This document shows positions 59,097 through 64,000 of a stretch of 64,000 bases of DNA, one piece after another (position 1 is the first letter of the stretch; every line of letters starts with the position of its first letter). The notes beneath the pieces were generated by a model that did not search any database, was not told the DNA's origin, and saw only the letters and a list, made by a program, of their open reading frames with translations. Position numbers and translations under genes: made by a program. Source of the DNA: Sphingobium sp. (GTDB lineage: Bacteria > Pseudomonadota > Alphaproteobacteria > Sphingomonadales > Sphingomonadaceae); the NCBI GenBank assembly GCA_003248935.1, contig QFQF01000010.1, positions 60,584 to 124,583 of the forward strand. Reading direction: 5' to 3'.

Positions 59097-59635
59097 AAGC
59101 TGCGGTCGGCGACCGGCGACCGGCGGGGCAGCCTTATCTCTATGCCCTTGCCCTGGGGTCGAACCGTCCCCGCTCGGCGACGCTCACGCCGCCCGCATTG
59201 CTGATGGCGGCGGCCAGTGCGCTGGACGAACCGCCGCTGCGTCTCGTCCGCCTGTCGCCGGTAATCGCATCGGCACCCGTCGGTCCATCGCTGCGGCGCT
59301 ATGCCAATGCCGCAGCCCTCGTCGAGACGGACCTGCCGCCTCCTGCCCTGCTGACGCATCTGAAGCGGATCGAACGCGGCTTCGGCCGGCGCGGTGGCCG
59401 TCGATGGGGGACACGAGTCCTCGACCTCGACATCATCCTCTGGTCGGGCGGCGCATGGCGGGAACGCCGCCTGACTGTCCCGCACCGCGCATTTGCAACC
59501 CGCGCATTCGTCCTCGTCCCGCTCGCCACGATCACGCCGCTGTGGCGCGACGCTATATCCGGGCACAGCGTCCGCCAGCATCTCGCCCGCCTTCGCAAAG
59601 CAAAGCCGGTTGACCCCCCGGCCAACGCCCTCTAG
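59093..59635 (+). CDS. folK: HPPK (2-amino-4-hydroxy-6-hydroxymethyldihydropteridine pyrophosphokinase), apparent CTG start
   Basis: A 180-residue FolK that pyrophosphorylates the pterin in folate synthesis. The family opening YLYALALGSNRPRSAT (Gly-Ser-Asn) is near residue 15, and the catalytic block RRGGRRWGTRVLDLDIILW is near 102-120. In this frame no ATG, GTG or TTG exists between the upstream in-frame stop (59012-59014) and the LGSN motif; the first canonical-type start, TTG 59198, would delete the ALGSN motif. CTG 59093, overlapping the ceramide-synthase stop as CTGA with GAGAAG upstream, is the only good candidate, with translational coupling. Confidence 0.8.
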   Translation: MKAAVGDRRPAGQPYLYALALGSNRPRSATLTPPALLMAAASALDEPPLRLVRLSPVIASAPVGPSLRRYANAAALVETDLPPPALLTHLKRIERGFGRRGGRRWGTRVLDLDIILWSGGAWRERRLTVPHRAFATRAFVLVPLATITPLWRDAISGHSVRQHLARLRKAKPVDPPANAL

Positions 59636-59638
59636 GTG
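59610..59638 (+). promoter_or_regulatory. Predicted promoter of tRNA-Lys inside the folK 3' end
   Basis: TTGACC (59610-59615) and TAGGTG (59633-59638), 17-bp spacer. The -10 box contains the folK stop codon. The tRNA starts about 33 bp after the -10 box. Confidence 0.5.
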
Positions 59639-59670
59639 ACCCAGACCGTGACGCCGTCGGCCGGCATCGT

Positions 59671-59746
59671 GGGCCCTTAGCTCAGTCGGTAGAGCAACTG
59701 ACTTTTAATCAGTAGGTCGCTGGTTCGAATCCAGCAGGGCTCACCA
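59671..59746 (+). tRNA. tRNA-Lys (anticodon TTT)
   Basis: A 76-nt tRNA including encoded CCA. Acceptor arm GGGCCCT pairs with AGGGCTC (one G-U). D-loop AGCTCAGTCGGTAGAGC, anticodon loop ACTTTTAA with TTT reading lysine codons, and T-arm GGTTCGAATCC are all present. Confidence 0.97.
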
Positions 59747-59821
59747 AGGTTTTTAGCCTTCATAGCAACTTCAAATTTATGAAAAGTACCCACCGGGTAC
59801 CCACGGCGTTGATGCCATCTG
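59747..59821. repeat. Direct-repeat region after tRNA-Lys, likely integration-site remnant
   Basis: AT-rich DNA directly after the tRNA (lower GC than anything nearby) leads to GTACCCAC at 59786-59793 and again at 59797-59804, 11 bp apart. Such GTACCC repeats are common between a tRNA attachment site and an integrase gene, but no integrase is present here. I read it as a scar of a lost element. Confidence 0.4.
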
Positions 59822-59926
59822 TCATGCCGCCTCCCGTGCGATCGGAAGCGCCTCAAGATAGGCACGCAGTTCGTCGACCAGAATGATCGTTGTCCGCCAA
59901 ACCGGCAGCAGGCCAAGCCAGAGACT
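59822..59926 (-). pseudogene. C-terminal fragment resembling a helix-turn-helix/excisionase-type protein
   Basis: In the minus strand, after the cobA stop (TAG 59927-59929) the same frame stays open for 34 codons and ends at TGA 59822. The peptide ends WRTTIILVDELRAYLEALP, which looks like the last strand and helix of an excisionase-type DNA-binding protein. It has no start and no upstream part. It is best read as a leftover of a mobile element next to tRNA-Lys, joined to cobA by deletion. Weak evidence: short and unconfirmed. Confidence 0.35.
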
Positions 59927-60745
59927 CTAACCGGCATGTGCGCGTGACGGGTGTGCCAACGAAATCGCCGGTACGCTGTCGATCTCCGCAAGGGATGGCA
60001 ACATATCCGCCTGCGCGACCGCCTCGCCGATCAGGATCAATGTGGGGCGGTCTGTCGCGAACCCCTGAACCACCAGCGGCAACAGGTCGAGCCGCGTGCG
60101 CAACTGCTGCTCCTGCGGCAGCGATGCGTCACAGGTGATAAGGGCCGGGGTTGCACCCGGCAGGCCCGCGGCGATCAACGCGCGGCTGAGTTCGGGTGCT
60201 GCATCCCGCCCCATATAGACGGCCAGCGTGCAGGCCGGATCGGCCAGAGCCTTCCAGTCCAGATCGAGTGCCTGCCCCCTGCGGCTGTGTGCCGTGACGA
60301 ACTGAACCCGGCGTGCCATGCCACGCAGCGACAGGGATACGCCCGCCGAAGCGGCGACCGCGCTCGCGGCGGTAATGCCCGGGCATATCCTTACCGTCGC
60401 GCCCGCCCCGCGCAACGCCACCAGTTCCTCGGCCGCGCGCGCGAACAGCGCAGGATCGCCGCCCTTCAGCCGCACAACCCGCCTGCCCGCCAGTGCGGCC
60501 GCCACCAGCATCTGGTCGATCGCCTGCTGATCCTTCGAATGACGGCCGGATCGCTTGCCGACGCTCACCCGTTCGACGCCTTCGGGTATAAGGTCGAGCA
60601 CCCCCGGCCCGACCAGCGCGTCGTGGAACACGATATCCGCTGCCGCGATCAGCTTCTCGGCCTTGCGGGTCAGCAGATCGGGATCGCCGGGGCCTGCGCC
60701 GACCAGCCAGACTTCGCCCGGGGCGATCAACTCACTCGGCGGCAT
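59927..60745 (-). CDS. cobA: Uroporphyrinogen-III C-methyltransferase (SUMT)
   Basis: A 272-residue SUMT that methylates uroporphyrinogen III twice, making precorrin-2 for siroheme. VWLVGAGPGDPDLLTRKAEKLI (residues 12-33) and VGKRSGRHSKDQQAIDQ and VVRLKGGDPALFARAAEE (about 90-110) are family signatures. It overlaps the end of nasA by 14 bases, so it is co-translated with the nitrate-assimilation genes. That makes sense because the nitrite reductase NirB needs siroheme. The longer frame upstream to 60988 is a shadow of nasA. ATG 60745. Confidence 0.95.
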   Translation of the reverse strand: MPPSELIAPGEVWLVGAGPGDPDLLTRKAEKLIAAADIVFHDALVGPGVLDLIPEGVERVSVGKRSGRHSKDQQAIDQMLVAAALAGRRVVRLKGGDPALFARAAEELVALRGAGATVRICPGITAASAVAASAGVSLSLRGMARRVQFVTAHSRRGQALDLDWKALADPACTLAVYMGRDAAPELSRALIAAGLPGATPALITCDASLPQEQQLRTRLDLLPLVVQGFATDRPTLILIGEAVAQADMLPSLAEIDSVPAISLAHPSRAHAG

Positions 60746-63344
60746 GGACGGTCTCCTGCTGGGTCTGGGCCAGAATATTGGCAAGGGCGGGACGGCACGA
60801 TCCGCAATTGGTGCCGGCGCCCAGCGCCTTGCCGATGGCGGGGACGTCGACCAACTGCTGTTCGCGGATGGCCGCGACGATCTGGTTGAGGCCGATGTCG
60901 AAGCAGACGCAGACGGTCGCGCCCTTGTCGGGCTGACTGCCCGGGCCGCGCGCCGCAAGAACGGAACCACCGACGGCTTCGGCCTCAAGCTGCCGGATCA
61001 GCCAGTCGCGCGAGGGCAGGAGGCCAGTGCGGGTCACGAACAATATGCCGCAGAGCCTGCCCCCGCTGATCGTCGCGATACGGCGGGTACCGCGCGAGAC
61101 GTCCATCGCTTCCACGCGATCGCCGACAGGCAGAAAGGCGTCCAGCCGGGCAGGATCGCCATTGCCCGCAACCTCATAGAGTGCGCCGCCGGGGACCGTG
61201 ATCCGGGTCGACCACAGACACGGCAACTGCACCGGCGTCTCGCCGCGCAGGATCAGGAAGCCCCTCCATTCAGTGACGACTTTCGCGATCGCCGCGGGCG
61301 TGGACTTGAAACCGGGCTGCCCCGAATGCGGATCGACCAGCGGACGGGGCAACAGGCCGGTACGGCCGCCGCTCGACGTCTGGTCGGTCCAGTGAATCGG
61401 CGTGAAGATTTCGCCGGGACGCTGCCCTTCGCTCAGGGCCACGCGAAAGATGCTGCTGCCCTGTGGCGTCTCCACCCGCGCCAAATCGCGATCGACCAGC
61501 CCCAGGGCCTCGGCATCCTGCGGGTGAATTTCGACCAGCGGCTCCTCGCGATGGCGCGCGAGCTTGGGCGCAAGGCCGGTGCGCGTCATCGTGTGCCACT
61601 GGTCCCGGTAGCGCCCGGTATTGAGCGTCATCGGCCAGTCCCTGAGCGGCGCCTGCATCTCCATCTGTTTCGTGAGCACGAGGCGCGCCTTGCCGTCCGG
61701 CGTGGAGAATTGCCCGTCGGCGAAGGGCGTGCCACCCCAGCGAAACGGCTCCATCGCCTCATAGGCGTCATTGCCGATCGTCGCATGGCCGCGCAGGTTC
61801 AGCAGCCGCTGCCCGTCATTCTGATAGGCGGTAAGCCGGGCATGTTCGCGCCAGATGTCGGCAGGCCGGTCATAGGCGAACGCGTTGCGCCAGCCCATGC
61901 GGCGCGCGACTTCCTTGACGATCCACCAGTCCGGCTTCGCTTCACCCGGAAGCGTCAGGAAGGGGCGCTGGCGGCTGACGGTGCGATCGGAATTGGTGAC
62001 GGTGCCGTCCTTCTCACCCCACCCGGCGGCAGGCAGGCGGACATGGGCATGAACGCCGGTGTCGGTATCGGCCATGATGTCTGACACGACGACGAAGGGG
62101 CAGGCCGCCAGCGCCTCTCGCACGCGGTTCGCGTCGGGCAGCGAGACGGCAGGGTTCGTGGCCATGACCCACAGCGCCTTGATCCGTCCCTCCCCCACGG
62201 CCCGGAACAGATCGACGGCCTTCAGCCCCGGCTTCGTCGCCATGCGCGGCGCCGCCCAGAAGCGGCCCACCCGACCGACATTCTCCGGTGCGAAATCCAT
62301 GTGCGCCGCCAGCGTCGAGGCAAGGCCGCCGACCTCTCGCCCGCCCATCGCATTGGGCTGGCCGGTGATGGAGAAAGGCGCGGCGCCGGGCTTGCCGATA
62401 CGGCCCGTCGCGAGATGGACGTTGATGATCGCGTTGACCTGATCGGTGCCGCGGATCGACTGGTTGATACCCTGGCTGAACAGGGTAACGGCGCGCGGCG
62501 TGGCAGCGAACAGCCGATAGAACTGTTCCAGCAGTGCGGGCGCTATGTCGCAGGTCTTCGCCGTGCTCCAGAGATCATGCCCGGTACGGATATGATCCCA
62601 GTAGCCCTCTGGCACGGTCACGTGATTCTGGATGTAGAAGGAATCTATGCCACCCTGCTGGTCACACCAGGCGAGCAGGCCGTTGAACAGCGCGACGTCG
62701 GTGCCCGGCCTTACCGGCAGATGCAGGTCGGCCCCCTCGCACGTTTCGGTCCGGCGCGGGTCGATGACGACCAGCTTCGTGCCCCGCGCAGCACGCGCCG
62801 CCTGGATACGCTGATAGACGATCGGGTGGCACCAGGCGGTATTGGAGCCGACCAGCACGATCAGGTCCGCCTCCTCCAGATCGCCGTAGGTGGCGGGTAC
62901 GATGTCCTCGCCAAAGGCCCGGTTGTGCCCGGCAACCGCGCTCGACATGCACAGGCGCGAATTGGTGTCGATATTGGCCGAGCCGATGAAGCCCTTCATC
63001 AGCTTGTTGGCGACGTAATAATCCTCGGTCAGCAACTGGCCGGAGACATAGAAAGCGACGCTGTCCGGGCCATGTCGGTCAATCGCTTCGCGAAAGCGCC
63101 GTGCGACAAGATCGAGCGCCCTGTCCCACCCCACGCGCCGTTTGCCGATCATCGGATGCAGCAGGCGACCGGTCAGGCCGACCGTTTCGCCCAGATGCGT
63201 GCCCTTCGAACACAGCCGCCCGGCATTGGCAGGATGTGCTTCGTCGCCCTTGATCGCAACCGATCGCGGCCCCGTCGGCGTCGCGGAGATGCCGCAACCG
63301 ACGCCGCAATAGGCGCAGGTGGTGCGGATCGCCGCCTCGTTCAC
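60732..63344 (-). CDS. nasA: Assimilatory nitrate reductase catalytic subunit
   Basis: An 870-residue molybdopterin oxidoreductase. An N-terminal [4Fe-4S] motif CAYCGVGCGI (about 9-18) with a later Cys in RLCSKG begins the protein; the Mo-bis-MGD domain follows (YVSGQLLTEDYYVANKL, RPGTDVALFNGL, QGINQSIRGTDQVNA), and a C-terminal BFD-like [2Fe-2S] domain (about 800-860) has VCVCFDIGLNQI and TNCGSCRPALANIL. It reduces nitrate to nitrite in the cytoplasm. The start GTG 63344 overlaps the nirD stop as GTGA; the ORF extends upstream only as a shadow. Confidence 0.96.
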   Translation of the reverse strand: MNEAAIRTTCAYCGVGCGISATPTGPRSVAIKGDEAHPANAGRLCSKGTHLGETVGLTGRLLHPMIGKRRVGWDRALDLVARRFREAIDRHGPDSVAFYVSGQLLTEDYYVANKLMKGFIGSANIDTNSRLCMSSAVAGHNRAFGEDIVPATYGDLEEADLIVLVGSNTAWCHPIVYQRIQAARAARGTKLVVIDPRRTETCEGADLHLPVRPGTDVALFNGLLAWCDQQGGIDSFYIQNHVTVPEGYWDHIRTGHDLWSTAKTCDIAPALLEQFYRLFAATPRAVTLFSQGINQSIRGTDQVNAIINVHLATGRIGKPGAAPFSITGQPNAMGGREVGGLASTLAAHMDFAPENVGRVGRFWAAPRMATKPGLKAVDLFRAVGEGRIKALWVMATNPAVSLPDANRVREALAACPFVVVSDIMADTDTGVHAHVRLPAAGWGEKDGTVTNSDRTVSRQRPFLTLPGEAKPDWWIVKEVARRMGWRNAFAYDRPADIWREHARLTAYQNDGQRLLNLRGHATIGNDAYEAMEPFRWGGTPFADGQFSTPDGKARLVLTKQMEMQAPLRDWPMTLNTGRYRDQWHTMTRTGLAPKLARHREEPLVEIHPQDAEALGLVDRDLARVETPQGSSIFRVALSEGQRPGEIFTPIHWTDQTSSGGRTGLLPRPLVDPHSGQPGFKSTPAAIAKVVTEWRGFLILRGETPVQLPCLWSTRITVPGGALYEVAGNGDPARLDAFLPVGDRVEAMDVSRGTRRIATISGGRLCGILFVTRTGLLPSRDWLIRQLEAEAVGGSVLAARGPGSQPDKGATVCVCFDIGLNQIVAAIREQQLVDVPAIGKALGAGTNCGSCRPALANILAQTQQETVHAAE

Positions 63345-63685
63345 GCCGCCCGCTTTCCGATCACGGCGTCGCGCAGCAGGAATATCCGCCCCGCATCGAT
63401 CTTGAGCGGGATGACCGGTACGCACCCTTTGTCTTCGCCCAGAGCCTCTCCGGTCTTCAGCGAGATGTTCCAGTTGTGCAGCGGACAACTCACCACCCCG
63501 CCATGGACGATCCCCTGCGAGAGTGGCCCATGCTTGTGCGGACACCGGTTTACGAGCGCATGGAACTCGCCCGCCTTGGTACGGAATATAGCGATTTCCT
63601 CGCCCCCTTGCACGGGCAGGGTACGGGCGTTGCCGGGCGTGATCTGGTCCACCGGACCGATGTCGAGCCAGTCTCCGGTCATCAT
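63341..63685 (-). CDS. nirD: Nitrite reductase small subunit NirD (Rieske type)
   Basis: A 114-residue Rieske [2Fe-2S] protein. The ligands are in CPHKHGPLSQG (about 48-58) and CPLHNWNISLKTG (about 67-79). It partners NirB in NAD(P)H-dependent reduction of nitrite to ammonium. ATG 63685 overlaps the nirB stop as ATGA, with GGAGAT just upstream; the second ATG at 63682 is possible. Confidence 0.95.
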   Translation of the reverse strand: MMTGDWLDIGPVDQITPGNARTLPVQGGEEIAIFRTKAGEFHALVNRCPHKHGPLSQGIVHGGVVSCPLHNWNISLKTGEALGEDKGCVPVIPLKIDAGRIFLLRDAVIGKRAA

Positions 63686-64000
63686 GCAATCTCCATCGGG
63701 CGCACGTGCGCGATATGCTGGTGCAGCTCGGCATGGGCGCCGGCCGCGCGATCGGCCCAGGGGTCGTCCTGGCTGAAGCTCTGCGAATAAAGGAAGCGCG
63801 CGCGCAGCGCTTCGCGGCCCGCGTCATCCTCGACGATCCGCGCCTTCACATAGTCGACGCCGACGCGCTCGATCCACGGCGCGGTCCGCTCCAGATAGCG
63901 CGTGAGAACGGCGGAGCAATATTCGACCACGCTAGCGGCGGGATAGTCCCGCTGCGGGCGGCGTAAAAGTCGTCCACCTTGAAGCCTTTCTGCCAAGTCA
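63682..64000 (-). CDS. nirB: Nitrite reductase large subunit NirB, C-terminal end (possible frameshift)
   Basis: Only the last ~100 codons are in the window; the 5' part is beyond the right edge. RYLERTAPWIERVGVDYVKARIVEDD and RFLYSQSFSQDDPWADRAAGAHAELHQH match the NirB C-terminus. In the same frame the codons nearest the edge read as an arginine-rich, unlikely sequence, while the adjacent frame reads TWQKGFKVDDFYAARSG, which looks genuine. A one-base slip near 63945-63965 is therefore likely: a real frameshift or a sequencing error. Confidence 0.75.
   Translation of the reverse strand, partial: DLAERLQGGRLLRRPQRDYPAASVVEYCSAVLTRYLERTAPWIERVGVDYVKARIVEDDAGREALRARFLYSQSFSQDDPWADRAAGAHAELHQHIAHVRPMEIA

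Noticed and set aside
59677..59991. A 104-codon minus-strand frame ending in a CWIRTSDLLIKSQ-type peptide
   Set aside because: The C-terminal peptide is the tRNA-Lys gene read backwards, a known annotation artefact.
59747..60745. A genomic island or prophage starting at tRNA-Lys
   Set aside because: Beyond the 180-bp scar the next genes are ordinary nitrate-assimilation genes with normal composition, and no integrase, transposase or phage gene is present.
62301..63776. A 491-codon plus-strand frame across nasA and nirD
   Set aside because: It is antisense to a nitrate reductase with complete cofactor motifs.
1..64000. CRISPR arrays, insertion sequences, rRNA genes, toxin-antitoxin or restriction systems
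   Set aside because: I looked for regularly spaced repeats, terminal inverted repeats with transposase frames, rRNA-like stretches and the usual defence domains, and found none.

Overview
The window reads as chromosomal DNA of a sphingomonad (Alphaproteobacteria, Sphingomonadaceae). The grounds are high GC, dense short-spaced gene packing, a serine palmitoyltransferase that looks like the Sphingomonas enzyme almost throughout, a TonB-dependent receptor, an FdxA/CarD/SUV3-helicase neighbourhood and a tamA-tamB pair. Nearly everything is housekeeping or conserved accessory. I see no insertion sequence, prophage or CRISPR array. The only mobile-element trace is a small scar beside tRNA-Lys near the right end.

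Layout. 0-5.4 kb: end of a TonB-family protein, a membrane GGDEF diguanylate cyclase, a DUF1772 protein and a TonB-dependent receptor. 5.4-6.9 kb: rplJ-rplL with promoter, leader and terminator. 6.9-13.8 kb: a small STAS-like protein, then tamB and tamA (outer-membrane biogenesis). 13.8-21.7 kb: an XRE/MmyB regulator divergent from an SDR oxidoreductase, guaA, an MFS transporter, a secreted hypothetical protein and a prolyl oligopeptidase. 21.7-24.5 kb: rpsM-rpsK-rpoA-rplQ (minus strand) with its own promoter and a terminator-like leader hairpin. 24.6-30.6 kb: purL, a BioC-like methyltransferase, a DUF418 protein, bfd and bfr, an Hpt protein and a TusA-like protein. 30.6-35.3 kb: der, bamB, a YfgM-like protein, carD and fdxA. 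35.4-43.4 kb: S4 protein, SUV3-type helicase, M23 peptidase, hemB, gamma-carbonic-anhydrase-like protein, a lipoprotein and an AEC transporter. 43.4-48.3 kb: rplU-rpmA, two GNAT enzymes, a VOC protein, obgE and proB.

48.3-59.1 kb is the most distinctive part and looks like a sphingolipid locus: a CerR-like reductase, a dedicated acyl carrier protein, serine palmitoyltransferase, a hybrid sensor kinase, an unrecognised conserved protein, a GGDGT lipid kinase, a DUF2141 protein, an LptF/LptG permease pair and a protein of the bacterial ceramide synthase (bCerS) type. Together they could make the long-chain base, acylate it, reduce it, possibly phosphorylate it and move it toward the outer membrane. 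This matters because sphingomonads carry glycosphingolipids in place of LPS.

59.1-64 kb: folK with an apparent CTG start, tRNA-Lys(UUU), a decayed element scar, then a minus-strand nitrate-assimilation operon (nirB end, nirD, nasA, cobA/SUMT) that couples nitrate and nitrite reductases to siroheme synthesis.
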